Shown here: piece by piece, positions 12,318-22,830 of the stretch
How positions within the stretch are numbered: the stretch's first letter is position 1
How the letters are laid out: every line of letters begins with the position of its first letter
NCBI GenBank assembly: GCA_021613535.1
Contig: CP075492.1
Location: 16,554,001 to 16,618,000, forward strand
Direction: 5' to 3'
DNA length: 64,000 nucleotides
Origin: Adineta vaga
Taxonomy: Eukaryota; Rotifera
Translations under genes and position numbers: made by a program
Notes under the pieces: model-generated
The model's input: only the letters and a program-made list of their open reading frames with translations
Database searches by the model: none
Told to the model about the DNA's origin: nothing

Positions 12318-12583
12318 AATCGCAACTACAACAACAACAACATTTGTGAATATAATTGAAAATGTCGTGAAAAAACATTGAATAGTTTGTGTGACTACAC
12401 AGAATTCTGCTCTTTCATCTTCTGGGATTAATCGTTAGAAAACATTACTTCTAAATTACAAAGCTTTTCTTGTTAATATGAATTATGATTTCGCTTGTTT
12501 ACATTTTTGCTCAGATTTATTAAACAAAGAAGCATGAACGCATAACTTTTTTTATCTTATCTCTCACTGTTCAATTGTTGCGG
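12318..12583 (+). repeat. Direct repeat unit 2 (~265 bases)
   Basis: Second copy of the unit at 12017. Its end TTGTTGCGG runs straight into the TGTGGG tract at 12582, whereas copy 1 continues into ordinary sequence. Confidence 0.8.
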
Positions 12584-12607
12584 GTGTGGGTGTGGGTGTG
12601 GGTGTGG
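12582..12607 (+). repeat. Perfect TGTGGG tract d
   Basis: Four uninterrupted TGTGGG-type hexamers on the plus strand, which is the unit I recall as the Adineta vaga telomere repeat. It joins direct repeat unit 2 to the dispersed repeat at 12608. Confidence 0.85.
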
Positions 12608-12771
12608 AGACGAGAAGCTAAGCAAGGGCGTGGATGGATGGGAACCTAGTTGAATTTAAAAGTTTCAGTTGAAATATTTCATATAGATAATCTCATTTAA
12701 AACTTGAAACGAAAAGTTTCAATTGAAGCGAGAATTTCCAATTGAATTCAAGTTTCAAGTTTGACACTACT
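12608..12771 (+). repeat. Dispersed ~165-base repeat, copy 2
   Basis: Near-identical to 10541-10703. It ends 38 bases before the stop of the second 7TM gene, whereas copy 1 ends 157 bases before the stop of the first. Confidence 0.8.
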
Positions 12772-12808
12772 TCACTCGATTTGGTACTGGCTGGATCCTT
12801 CCGTCACG

Positions 12809-13729
12809 TTACCAGGGATTTAAAATTTTGAACTTTTTTGTTACATCTGGAATTATATTGAGGCAGAGGAATGGAATAATCGATTGTAATGTACACACGT
12901 TCACTCCCCAAAACCACGGCATATATTCAGTACCAAAATTCGTATCATATACCATTTGACCAATTGCAAGTACAAAATATTCAATATTCAAAAGTAAAAA
13001 TGAGGTTGAGATACCTAACAGTTGAATTGTCATCTTGCGATTCTTTCGCCAAGTCACTTGTCGACCCATTTGTTGTTTTTTTATCAGAACTCGAATTAAA
13101 AGCAAAATGCTAAATATCGGTACGAAACAAACAGGAGCAAAGCCATTGACAAGAAGCTCATAGAGTGCCATGAAACTATTTGTCCAAAGAAAACATGCGG
13201 CAACACAATCCAGAGTGCTCATATCATAGTAACTCTCGCATGGATAAAAGAGTAGGAAATAAGTATAATAGACCAAAGGATAAACAGTACAAAATACTAT
13301 TGGCAAATAATGTCCGATTATACGACGACGTAATGTATTGAATATATTAGCATTAAAGATGAAAAAGAGTCGTTCCAATGATGCCCACACCATCAATAAT
13401 GCACCATTAAGATAGACTATATAATCAATCATAAAGAGAAGCAAACAGTAAGTAAGTGAAGGTGGCCAATAAAAGCCTCGACGAAATTGATCCAAATGCA
13501 TTGATGTACTAAGTATAGCTTGGAGAAAACACACAATGAGCATGATAATAAAAACATGATTACTTGGAGTTCGTCGAATACTAGGTGTGACGAATATATG
13601 ATAAAAGATAAAAAAATAACAAGCAATTGACAGAGCGAGAAGAGGAGAATAGAAATAAAGGAAAATTGTGGAAGATAAAGGTGGCGTGATTTGAGGAATG
13701 ACCATAGTAGTCGTATTGTTTGTTGCCAT
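12809..13729 (-). CDS. Orphan 7TM receptor, second type
   Basis: Intronless frame of 306 residues, from ATG 13729 to TAA 12811-12809. An in-frame TTG lies three codons upstream but ATG is the natural start. The N-terminus has NNTT glycosylation sites. Seven hydrophobic segments follow. TM3 ends in WASLERLFFIF, an E-R variant of the DRY motif, and TM6 follows a WRKNRKMT basic stretch. The last segment has FLCLNIIP, an NPxxY-like position. This E-R-containing orphan group is abundant in bdelloids as I remember it. It shares no obvious motif with the neighbour at 10860, so the pair is not a simple tandem duplicate. Confidence 0.78.
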   Translation of the reverse strand: MATNNTTTMVIPQITPPLSSTIFLYFYSPLLALSIACYFFIFYHIFVTPSIRRTPSNHVFIIMLIVCFLQAILSTSMHLDQFRRGFYWPPSLTYCLLLFMIDYIVYLNGALLMVWASLERLFFIFNANIFNTLRRRIIGHYLPIVFCTVYPLVYYTYFLLFYPCESYYDMSTLDCVAACFLWTNSFMALYELLVNGFAPVCFVPIFSILLLIRVLIKKQQMGRQVTWRKNRKMTIQLLGISTSFLLLNIEYFVLAIGQMVYDTNFGTEYMPWFWGVNVCTLQSIIPFLCLNIIPDVTKKFKILNPW

Positions 13730-15425
13730 TTTTGACAAGAGAAAATAAACAAAGTTGTTTGTTTGTTAAACGTACTTTATTAAGTGTAAACAATCTGGAA
13801 AGAAGATGCTAAAAGAAAAAGATAATCAAATAAAATGTGTAGGTGAAATAAATTAATTCAACGTCATTGAAACCTTTGAAGATCACAAAGGATGACAATG
13901 AGATATTAAAAATATAAATGTGAACGTTTGTACATTACCGTAAAAATGACGCTGTTAGATTTGTTCTATCTATAAACTATTAATGATCTAGGAGAATTCC
14001 AAGTTGAAAATATAAATATCAATGAGATATTTTTAAATGTATGAGCATTTTTTATTCTGTTATTGATTTTATCAGAATAATATAGAATAAAAAAATAAAT
14101 GTTAATTCGAGAGGAATATTTGTAGCAAAATAAGTGATTGCAGTATAATTATATATGTGTCAAGTCGCGATATTCTATGGAAAAAAAAAGAAAAGTTAGA
14201 AAGGATCTGTGCTCGAAAACATCGACGATGTTTGGTTATATCACACTTTATTCCATGAGGTGAACGAAAGGTTACTGAAAACTTCCTTATTATATCTCAT
14301 GAAACTCTGAAAAGCACGCTAAACGTATTTCTCTCATGGAAACGGTGGAAAACGCGTCGGTACATCTTTTTTTAGATAAAAATAAATCTGTGAGTTTGGG
14401 ACTCATTTCTGACAGCATCCAAACAAAATTGAAACTAACTGATCAAAGATTTCTATATAATTCTGTTTCTAACTACTACATAGTTTAGAAAATTCATCGG
14501 TAATTTTTCGTGTATTTTGAGAACGACGTTTAATCGTTTGATGGAAATACCAGATACTTTTTAGATAAATAATAATAATTATGTCATTTATATTCGTTGG
14601 ATTGAGATTTTTTTCGTACTATAACGTATTAGTTCTGTTGAACACTTTTTCAATGGAAGATTTTAATGTAAGTTAAAAAGTAAAATTTACAGATAAAGAA
14701 TAACACGAAAAATAGTGCTTATTCATAAATGTGAACCAAATTTGAGTATAGTCTTCTTGATTTATTGTTTAAAAAAACAACAGATAGAAATATTTAAAAA
14801 TTCATCAAGAATAACAAAATTAAGAATATAATTATAACGATGCTTTGTGCAAGAGATGATTATCATGCGAAGATAATGATGATGCAGATCAAATCTCTAA
14901 AAGTCGAATGAGGTTTTTTTTTTCCAAGAGAAAATTAAACGCGTTTATACTTAGAAAATTTGCGCACAAGATGATATCAAAGCAGTTATAAAAGAAATCC
15001 GTTTTGTACGGAAAGTTTAATGAATAATACCGGAAAACCAAAAAATGCATTTAATCAATATGTGTACTTCGGCCAATAGAATGAAGAACTGAATTCGTGA
15101 TCGAGCAACGATATTTTGCTTCAAAATTTTGTCAAATCTATCATCTAATGTTTTTATTGTATTAAAATTTTCAGAGAATATAGAAACGAATGAAGAATTT
15201 CAAGAGAAATAAAGAGTAAGCCGAAAGTCTTCGTCATTCTTCCTTATAGTAAACTCAAAAATACTGAAACTTTGGTATCTTACTCTTTGTTAGTAGACCA
15301 ATATTATCCCAAAGTTTCATGTCTCGATCCCTTATTATAATCAAGGAAATACTTGAAATTAAAATTCAAAATATGAGCAATGTCTGTAATGATTAAATAA
15401 AAACGAAAAGATGTAGTTTTTTTTT
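13730..15425. other. AT-rich intergenic, nothing recognised
   Basis: About 1.7 kb with many homopolymer runs and no frame with coding character on either strand. Upstream regulatory DNA of the 7TM gene presumably lies near 13750-13950. Confidence 0.5.
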
Positions 15426-15730
15426 CTACAAATAAGAATTTATAAAATCTACCTCTTCATTTTTTTCATCAAAATAGGCTTGAGAAAATCGACAACTATT
15501 GCCTATAGTTGATATTTTACTGTTTCGTAAGCATCCTGATTCTTTTATTGATTTATCTAAAGGACAAGACTTTGGAAATTGAGTAGTTTGAAATGTTGAT
15601 CTTCTTTGATGAGATGAAAATTTGGTAAATTTATCTCCCAATCTGTACATTAAATGCCTTGTATATTCTACATAATCTTCATTAACAGGCAGAATCGATG
15701 TTGTATAGAATACAATTGCATTATATTGAA
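15426..15730 (-). pseudogene. Possible gene fragment next to hairpin e
   Basis: About 95 codons with coding-like composition (for example EYTRHLMYRLGDKFTKF) lie on the minus strand. The longer open frame to 15923 exists only because it reads through hairpin e at 15733, so I limit the fragment to the part 3' of the hairpin. No domain recognised. It may be a truncated relic or chance. Confidence 0.25.
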
Positions 15731-15732
15731 AT

Positions 15733-15782
15733 AGGGTGTGGGTGTTCATCTGACATCTAACACCCTCACCCACACACACCCT
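15733..15782. repeat. Telomere-like hairpin e
   Basis: AGGGTGTGGGTG pairs with CACCCACACACACCCT around a TTCATCTGACATCTAA loop. It is about 380 bases upstream of the ART-TPR gene. Confidence 0.8.
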
Positions 15783-16030
15783 TTTTTTGCGATCGTTTCG
15801 AGCACAACTGATAAATCGTTGGTATTTTATTACAACTAACTTCGTTACAGTACAGTCGCACACAAAACAAAGGAAGAAAAAGTATACGTAGTTTTTAGAA
15901 ATAATAAGATAACAGTATAGCACAGTGCGATATCTATCGGTCTTACCGGATGATCACTATCGTTATATGCATGTACCCGATTAGTCTATGTGAGAATGTT
16001 TATGTATGCTTGTTTTTTTTCTGTTTTTGC

Positions 16031-16054
16031 ATATATATATATATATATATATAT
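16031..16054. repeat. (TA)n microsatellite
   Basis: About 24 bases of TA repeats roughly 110 bases upstream of the ART-TPR start codon; it could act in promoter melting, but this is not shown. Confidence 0.6.
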
Positions 16055-16164
16055 TCCACGTAAAGTATTGACATAATGAGTACTCTTTACAAACTGTGTT
16101 TAAGTTACGTATATCTGTAACGAAGGTATCGATAAATTTATAAAAAACTCTACGATAAAAATTG

Positions 16165-18224
16165 ATGGCACATGAATTAAATTCCTCAATTATAAACGAT
16201 GACAATGTTGAAAGCTATATACTTATATGGCTTGATACATCCGTCAATTGTGAATCTCATAAAGAAATTCGTTTCAAATTACAATCACTTATCAATTATT
16301 TACAACTTTTTGAAAATATTGTACAATGTGAAAGTCATCTACAAACTACTGTTTCTAATGATCGCATTATTCTTGTTACACATGATGATTTTGCTGAAGA
16401 GTTAATACATAAAATTCATTTTCTTCCACAACTATTTTCCATTTATATTTATTCAACGAACAAACAATTTCAACACGAATGGATTCAACAATATTACAAA
16501 GTAATTTTCAATGTTAGTTTTCAATCAAACTTTATCATTATTATATTTTATTTTAGATCAAAGGAATTTTCAAAAACTTTGATCATTTAATTGATCAAAT
16601 TCAAGTCGATCAATTTCGACGAAGACACGAACGATGTAATGAACAAATCTCAATTAGTATTTACGATCAAAATGATGAATATGAACAATCAACAATAGGA
16701 CTTGATGGTCGATTTCTTCATAGTCAATTAATAATCTCATGTCTTCTTCGAATGAAAAGTACATCAAATGATAAAAATGAATTTATTTCTAAATATCGTG
16801 GAGAATTCAAAGAAGATCAAAATTATTTAAAAATTCTTGATGAATTTGAAAAAGAATATTCACCAGATTATTCATTAAGATGGTATACAAGAGAAACATT
16901 TCTTTATCGTTTATTAAACAAAGCACTACGAGCTCAAGATATTGATACACTTTTTCTCTTTCGTTTCTTTATTCATGATCTTGATGAACAACTTAATAGA
17001 CGACGATATTTAAATCCTATTCGAGTGTATCGTGGTCAATTAATGTCAACAGATGAATTGAATATTCTGAAGAAATTGACAGGAAAATTTATTTCAGTTA
17101 ATTCATTCTTTTCAACAAGTTCAAATCGTGCTATGGCACTTGCATATCTCGGTAGTCATAATGTTTATGAATCATTACATCGAATTTTATTTGAAATTGA
17201 TGCTGATCCATCTAAAGAAAACGTCAAATCATTTGCTGATCTTTCAAGTTTAAGTTATTTTCCTGAAGATGAATTTTTAATGGCATTAGGTTCAATCTTT
17301 TGTATTGAAAAAGTTTATCTCGGTGAAAATCAAATTTGGTTTATTGAAATGATTTTATGCAGTAATAATGATGGAGATTTACAACATATGATTTCTCATA
17401 TGCTTCAACAATATAATCAAAATAATATGGGATTAATTTTACTTGGAAATCATTTAATTGATATGGGAAATTTTAATGATGCAGAAAAATATTTATGTCG
17501 ATTATTAGAACAATTATCAACTAAAGATAAAGATATTTATAAATGTTATCATGCACTTAGTAAAGTTTCATATGAAAATGGTAATTATCATTTATGTATA
17601 GATTATTTGGAAAAAGCTTTGAAAGTTTTACAAAATAATGAAGATAAGAATTGTGGATTAGGTTATATTTATAATAGTATGGGAGAAGTTTATCAGAAAT
17701 TAGGTGATCTTTCACGTGCATTAGAATTTTATCAAATAGCATTAAAAAAATTTTCTGAAAAATTCAATAATGATGATGAAAATATTGCCTGGTGTTTTAA
17801 TAATATAGGCAATGTCTATGTTGATCTTGAACTTTATCATATTGCTCGTGATTATCTTTTGCAAGCATTTCATATTAAAGAAAAAATTCTTCCTGCACAA
17901 CATGATTGTTTGGGTAATACATATAATAATCTTGGAAATATTCATTATTATTTACAAGAATATGATCAAGCATTAGAAAAATATAAATTGTGTTATGAAA
18001 TATTTCGAAAATCTCTTACATCACGGCATCCTTCGATTGCTCGAATTTTGAGAAATATTGGAATTGTTTATGAAGCAAAACAAGATTATGAGACAGCAAT
18101 GAAATATTATCAACAAACAGCTGCTATTCGAGAGAAAACTATGTTAACAACACATCCTGATTTGATCGAAATTAAAAATGATATCAAACGTATTTTATAT
18201 AAATTACAGCAAATAAAACAATGA
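16165..18224 (+). CDS. Mono-ADP-ribosyltransferase with C-terminal TPR repeats
   Basis: Two exons, 16165..16500 and 16557..18224, phase 0, 667 residues. The 56-base intron runs GTAATT to TTTTAG. Residues 1-177 form a bdelloid-type leader. The ART domain spans about 215-395 with the R-S-E triad: R271 in VYRGQ, the SFFSTSS strand at about 296-301, and the E-x-E at 349-351 (FPEDEF). The rest is tetratricopeptide repeats of about 42 residues, for example YNSMGEVYQKLGDLSRALEF and YNNLGNIHYYLQEYDQALEK, resembling kinesin-light-chain TPRs. The enzyme should transfer ADP-ribose from NAD to arginine on partners held by the TPR arm. No signal peptide, so it is probably cytosolic. All catalytic positions are present and both exons are intact. 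A 41-base piece identical to 17949-17989 recurs at 23512. Confidence 0.88.
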
Positions 18225-18274
18225 AACTATCGTAGAATCTATATTTTCAAGAAATGTTTTGATACGCTTCATTT

Positions 18275-18366
18275 GAGGGTGTGGGTGTGGGTGTGGGTGT
18301 GGGTTTGGGTGTGTCAGATACAACTAGCCCACCCCCACCCCCACCCACACCCAAACCTCACACCCG
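18275..18366. repeat. Telomere-like hairpin f (long)
   Basis: GAGGGTGTGGGTGTGGGTG continues for five hexamers, then a loop CAGATACAACTAG, then C-rich hexamers to CACACCCGC. It is the longest G-arm in the window. Its loop is the reverse complement of that in hairpin g. Confidence 0.85.
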
Positions 18367-18541
18367 CACTGAGTTCCGAAGGCTTTTGTTAATTGTCAAA
18401 AGTTGTGTTTTTATGGAGCTTCGGGTGTTAAGACCACTGGATTCTTGGTAAATGCAAAGTATCAATCGCCTATTGAATTAAAGTCTAATAAAAACAGCTT
18501 TCGACATTTGCTCAAAGTTCATTATTTACAATGGATGAATT

Positions 18542-18646
18542 GAGGGTGTGGGTGTGGGTGTTGGTGTGCTAGTTGTATCTGACACACCCGCACCCACACC
18601 CACACCCACACCCACACCCTCTTCTCACACCCACACCAACACCCAC
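18542..18646. repeat. Telomere-like hairpin g (long, inverted copy of f)
   Basis: GAGGGTGTGGGTGTGGGTG, loop CTAGTTGTATCTG, then a run of CACACC units ending ACACCCTC, followed by a second shorter C-rich tract. With hairpin f it makes a nested inverted pair about 175 bases apart. Confidence 0.85.
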
Positions 18647-18835
18647 GGCATTAGAACATTCGGACGTAACGTGACGTCTAGTCGTTCTTGTACGTCTGAG
18701 AAAAGACCAGTCTCGGACATGATCAAGCTTTTTCACGACTTTCGTATCGATTCTAGTTATTCATGCGAATCATCGTATTGATCGCTACAGATGTATTCGT
18801 ATAAAAAAAATGAACTATGAAACAATGTTTTGAAT

Positions 18836-19123
18836 TCATCCTTTTTTAAAACCATCATAGACGATACCAGCTGCAGTATAGCCACAACCAGCTCCAGTGA
18901 CAGTTCCAGAGGAACTACCACCGATTATTCCCAATGCACCAGGCATCAGCATGTTTCCAGCTAAACCACCGGTAAGTCCACCCACTATGCCACCAGAAAC
19001 ACCACCGACCAATCTTCCCACATCTCTGTTGTTGGTCATAATACCTGTCGTCCCACCTACTACACCTCCGACAGTTCCACCAAAAGCACCGCCAACAGCA
19101 CCTCCGAAAGTCAAAGGATTCAT
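18836..19123 (-). CDS. Small glycine-zipper protein A
   Basis: A 95-residue minus-strand frame from ATG 19123. It is almost wholly GxxxG/GGxxGG glycine-zipper sequence (GGAVGGAFGGTVGGVVGG) and ends with a short C-terminal motif GCGYTAAGIVYDGFKKG. The paralogue at 19752 ends with the matching GYNTAGITYRKDG. Glycine zippers of this sort occur in membrane-embedded helices and in some pore-forming or stress-related small proteins. No signal peptide is visible. Function unknown. The two genes are divergently transcribed from a 628-base gap, which suggests a shared control region. Confidence 0.65.
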   Translation of the reverse strand: MNPLTFGGAVGGAFGGTVGGVVGGTTGIMTNNRDVGRLVGGVSGGIVGGLTGGLAGNMLMPGALGIIGGSSSGTVTGAGCGYTAAGIVYDGFKKG

Positions 19124-19751
19124 AGCAGCTCGATTCGTTTCGATCTAGATAACGATTCAAAGAAATCAATTTTTGAAACCGAGATGTTTTAACAAAGTAT
19201 AACCGTTCTACAGTCTAATAATTCTACTCAACTGGGCATCACTGCCATTGAATGACATATCATCGCTATTTTTTTTTGTCAATGGTCGAGAAACAGAAAT
19301 CCAGAGCATAGAGTTCTCACTTACTAGTTAATCGTGAATGAAGTTGTTGTGTTTGCCGGCAGACAATTATTGTGCATTTCAATATTTTCTGGCTCTTTTA
19401 TATCTCATCTTGTCTTCAGTGTTATTTATTACTCATGGTGGATTTATCCTTGCATTGAGAATTCTCTACTTGGAGAAAACCAGTGAAATAGAAGAAAACA
19501 AATATAACAGACATACGCTCGATGACACAAGATTTTCTTTCTCTCTTTCTAGGATAAGATACTAGGGTAACTGAAGAGAATACACATTGGAAAAATCCTC
19601 AATCAATTAGGTCAAAATGAGACAAGAACCATATAAAAGAGGAGACGCGGCAGCAGAAATTCATTTAGTATTTTGTGAAAAGCAGCAAGATTTGTTTTCG
19701 AATTCATCACTGTGTAAGTAAATCATTTTTCACATAGATCAATTCAACGTG
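19124..19751. promoter_or_regulatory. Shared divergent upstream region of the glycine-zipper pair
   Basis: Separates the two divergent paralogues. A 75-codon open frame at 19338-19565 with one hydrophobic segment is not supported by any family resemblance. The sequence ACCATATAAAAGAGG at about 19629 contains a good TATA box (TATAAAAG) about 120 bases upstream of gene B, consistent with a strongly transcribed small gene with a 5' leader. Confidence 0.45.
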
Positions 19752-20069
19752 ATGCCTGTGAATTGTTTGGTATTCGGCGCTGTGGTGGGTGCCGCTACTG
19801 GTGGATTATCCGGCGGAATAGGGAAGTTCTTCGACGACAATAAAGCTCAAGCTCAGTTGGCGGGTGCAGTTGCTGGAGCTGTTGTCGGCGGAGTTAGCGG
19901 AGGTTTGATCGGTGTTGCAACGGCTGGTGTGCTCTCAGCGACAATGGGAGCGGTTGGTGGTGCTTCTGCAGGAACGATATCAGGCTCAGTCTTGGGATAT
20001 AACACTGCGGGGATCACTTATAGAAAAGATGGCGAGAAACAATCTATCAATCAACCCGATTCCCGATAA
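19752..20069 (+). CDS. Small glycine-zipper protein B
   Basis: A 105-residue frame from ATG 19752; the in-frame GTG just before it is not a eukaryotic start. It has two glycine-zipper blocks (VVGAATGGLSGGIGKFF; GAVAGAVVGGVSGGLIG) separated by a charged FFDDNKAQAQ linker, then the shared motif GYNTAGITYRKDG and a polar tail. It is paralogous to protein A and transcribed away from it. A consensus TATAAAAG lies upstream at about 19632. Helix packing in or on membranes is likely; the biological role is unknown. Confidence 0.65.
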   Translation: MPVNCLVFGAVVGAATGGLSGGIGKFFDDNKAQAQLAGAVAGAVVGGVSGGLIGVATAGVLSATMGAVGGASAGTISGSVLGYNTAGITYRKDGEKQSINQPDSR

Positions 20070-20482
20070 GAAATACTTTTTTCCTTTTCCGCATTGATTG
20101 TTATTCCTTTTAAAAGAAAAACTTTCAATCTACCATGTTGCGTTTTTCCAAATGCGCTTATCTTGTGTCTTCACTGCTGATCAACGCGTAATTAGTCACT
20201 AGGTGCTCGTCGCTGATCGATTTTCTATGGGTACGAGCTGTAGTTCATCAAAAACGACCAGACAAAGTCCATTGACACATCTCTCCAGTCGACCAATTGA
20301 TTGAAAACAGATCGATCTATCCTTTAACGGAAAGACAAATTCAATCTGCTGGTCTCAACTTTTGTTTCAGCAATCGACTTAATCGAAAATTATTAAGATT
20401 TAGATTAATATGCTTTAAAATAATTAAATAAATACAGAGTTAATTCCGCCGACCCGTTTCGTGTTATTTATTTTAAATAGAA

Positions 20483-20548
20483 AGAGTGTGGGTGTGGGTG
20501 TGTAAGAAACGACTAGACCTACACCCACACCCACCCACCCTCTCTTTT
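20483..20548. repeat. Telomere-like hairpin h
   Basis: AGAGTGTGGGTGTGGGTGTG pairs with CACCCACACCCACCCACCCT around a loop containing GAAACGACTAGACC. It sits about 410 bases after the stop of glycine-zipper B. Confidence 0.85.
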
Positions 20549-21656
20549 ATTTTAAAATCACCAACTATATATAGGCAGAAGACAATCCACTGGATATGGA
20601 ATTATCCATGGAAAGACAAGGATAATACCCAACGATAGAGAATGATAGTATTGGAAAATACCTATATAAGAAGAAGAAGAAGAAAAGAACAGCAAGGAAA
20701 ACATAACACGAGAGATATATAGCAGAACGCAAGAGAATATCGTATATACCATCGCGAAAGACAATACTTCTTATGGACTGCATATGGAGAAGGTGCAGGG
20801 CATAACATTATCGTTTTATTTTTGGTAATAATTATTGGTCTAGCAGCAGCTGCAGTAGCGCTGGTAAAGAACCAAAAGAATAACAGTGATGCGAATTTGA
20901 TTCTATCAACAACAACATTAATTGAGACAAAGAATCTATTAGATACTATCAGTTCCACGCAGTTAATGTTTCAACCAGGGGTCGCAGCCGGGGTGTACCT
21001 AAAAGAAGGATTTTGAGAAGGAATTTTTCAAAAAAAAGAAGGAACTTTGGAAAAAAGAAGCAAATGGGAGGAAAAGAAGGAATTTTTTGGATATTGCATT
21101 GTAACGAATGAGTTTTATAACACTTTTAATAAGAAAGAAATAATTTAGATCAGTTCAATAAAATAATTTTAGAATTTTTGTTTGATTACGTTGCAAGGTC
21201 GTTCTTTGACTTATAACGAATACGACTAAGAAACAAATTTCAACAATCAACAATTATCTTTTTGGTCATGCGGCGTGCCAGCATATTTTTATCATTTCCA
21301 TGTCTTAATAGTGCTCTCGGTACTTTCAGAGATCATGTATATCTCCTACCCAAATGTATTCTTATTCTGTGTAGCGACCATAAAAATTCGTCTATCGCCA
21401 AACTTATTCGTTAATAGAGCATTAGAAATACACAGCAGCATTCCAGCTCTGCTCGTGAAAAATAGGAAACACATGAACAATAAATAATTCCATCTAACAT
21501 TTAACAGATAGCGAGACAAAGAATTAACGTGAATACACTATTATATTGCCTATATGTGATAAGTTGAAAATGATTCGACGCCAAATTGACTGATTAAGTT
21601 ATCACTACGAGAAGACTTCACCAACTAATTAAAAGCTATTCAAGTCATATTTTTTG

Positions 21657-21708
21657 CGAGTGTGGGTGTGTATCAAGATTATGAAAAGACACCCACACCC
21701 ACACCCTT
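21657..21708. repeat. Telomere-like hairpin i
   Basis: GAGTGTGGGTGTGT and ACACCCACACCCACACCC enclose ATCAAGATTATGAAAAG. Confidence 0.8.
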
Positions 21709-21864
21709 ACGTCTATCAGAGCTACGAAGCATATTATGAGTTTGGAAGAAATAGATATGGAAACGCGTAGACTGAATTATACGTGGATTGTAAAACCTTG
21801 TATGATAAGTTTTATCGTACTTATTTTTGCGGTTATCTTGTATTGGTTTCTCAATATGTAGTCT

Positions 21865-21942
21865 CGAGGGGTGTGGGTGTGGGTATTTGTGTGACTGTGG
21901 ATCTGGATGACGGTATTATATTCATCTCTCACCCACACCCTT
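21865..21942. repeat. Telomere-like hairpin j
   Basis: GAGGGGTGTGGGTGTGGGT is followed by a ~45-base loop and CTCACCCACACCC. It lies 157 bases from hairpin i, making this the densest cluster after f and g. Confidence 0.75.
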
Positions 21943-22308
21943 AATATTGGAAAGCTCTAATTTGAATGAAACTTGTGTTGAGCAGATCAGACAATGAGAG
22001 AATATAGTACCGAAATTTTTTATTAGTTTTCTTTGCATTTTAATGAAAAACATCAGAAAACATTTGTGCTCAAGAAGCATGAATGTCTTCTAAAGAAAAA
22101 TCACATCTAGTTGAACACATACAATAGATGCATAAGCAATCAGATGTCGAATACTGGCAGAATCGACGGTTGACAGATTGGCCTTTTGAAGAGATTGAAT
22201 GTGAAAAAAAACAAGTACATACATTATTTCATTTATCTAGATTTCGCACAGATAGTAGTTATCAAGCAATCAGTCGGTGTTTTTAAGTATTACTTTGCTC
22301 GAGACAGA

Positions 22309-22824
22309 CTATTCTCTCGACATATATGAATGGAGAAGAATAAAAGAGTTTTTCGTACCTTGATCAACAATGGTATTGTTGGAATTGAATAAACGGAGAT
22401 TTACATCCACTGCGCCTTTTATATCATCAATTTCTACCAAAATGTAAGTCGCACCTGCGTTTATCATGCGTGATACATATCGACTGATATCAATCGTCTG
22501 CATCGTCATCGTTGTATTGGTCATATTTGTTGATGGATAGATACATTCGTTACTATAGTTCTGATCAATTGCACTCGTTCAATTTGGATGAGATTGCCGA
22601 ATAAGATTTTTATTCTTTCCAATAGACCCATCTGGTAAAACTGCTTTGGAGATGGATAACATCGCATCCCAATGAGCTGATGTTAAACCGTAGGATTGAC
22701 TGAGATTAGCACCAGAGAAATCATTATCATTGACTTGACTTGTAAAAAATTCGTCCTTGATAAATGAGGCATGACGACAACTGCTTTTGATCAAAATAGC
22801 GTGATTGAGATCAGCTCGATTCAT
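22309..22824 (-). pseudogene. Pentapeptide-repeat protein relic
   Basis: The minus strand from 22824 reads as pentapeptide repeats (NRADLNHAIL, FSGANLSQSYGLT) and then a hydrophilic beta-rich segment in the same frame down to a GTACGA splice donor at about 22361. One in-frame TGA at 22579-22581 interrupts it; CGA to TGA would be the simplest cause. The 5' side is cut off within seven bases of hairpin k, so the usual N-terminal membrane segment and first repeats of this bdelloid family are missing. No clear downstream exon found. The family identity rests on the A(D/N)L-type repeat and on my recollection of bdelloid relatives. Confidence 0.55.
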
Positions 22825-22830
22825 GTTGAA

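Larger units (their letters stand above)
11841..12808. other. Intergenic region made largely of duplicated DNA
   Basis: Between the two 7TM genes. It consists of two tandem ~265-base units, a pure TGTGGG tract and the second copy of the ~165-base repeat. No coding potential seen. Confidence 0.6.
18225..18835. other. Convergent gap with two large hairpins
   Basis: Lies between the 3' ends of the ART-TPR gene and the minus-strand glycine-zipper gene. It is dominated by hairpins f and g; the open frame reading through g is an artefact of the repeat. Confidence 0.6.
20070..22308. other. Gene-poor region with three hairpins
   Basis: Contains hairpins h, i and j and an (AAG)n run at about 20669-20683. 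A frame at about 20718-21016 encodes a hydrophobic stretch (NIIVLFLVIIIGLAAAAVALV) ending at TGA 21014-21016 but has no ATG. It could be the second exon of a small membrane protein, or nothing. The frame at 21275-21487 has no support. Confidence 0.4.

Noticed and set aside
15733-15923. 5' extension of the frame ending at 15426
   Set aside because: The extension reads through hairpin e and has low-complexity membrane-like composition from AT-rich DNA.
18275-18646. A true chromosome end within the window
   Set aside because: Tracts are only a few hexamers long, occur in both orientations and are flanked by ordinary genes on both sides.
18548-18781. 77-codon frame rich in Thr-Pro and Gly-Val
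   Set aside because: It is a translation of hairpin g; hexamer repeats have no stop in this frame.
18897-19148. Proline-rich frame (PPTxPP) opposite glycine-zipper A
   Set aside because: Antisense shadow of GG codons of the gene on the other strand.
20822-21016. 64-codon frame with a hydrophobic stretch
   Set aside because: No ATG and no convincing upstream exon; noted in the gap description only.
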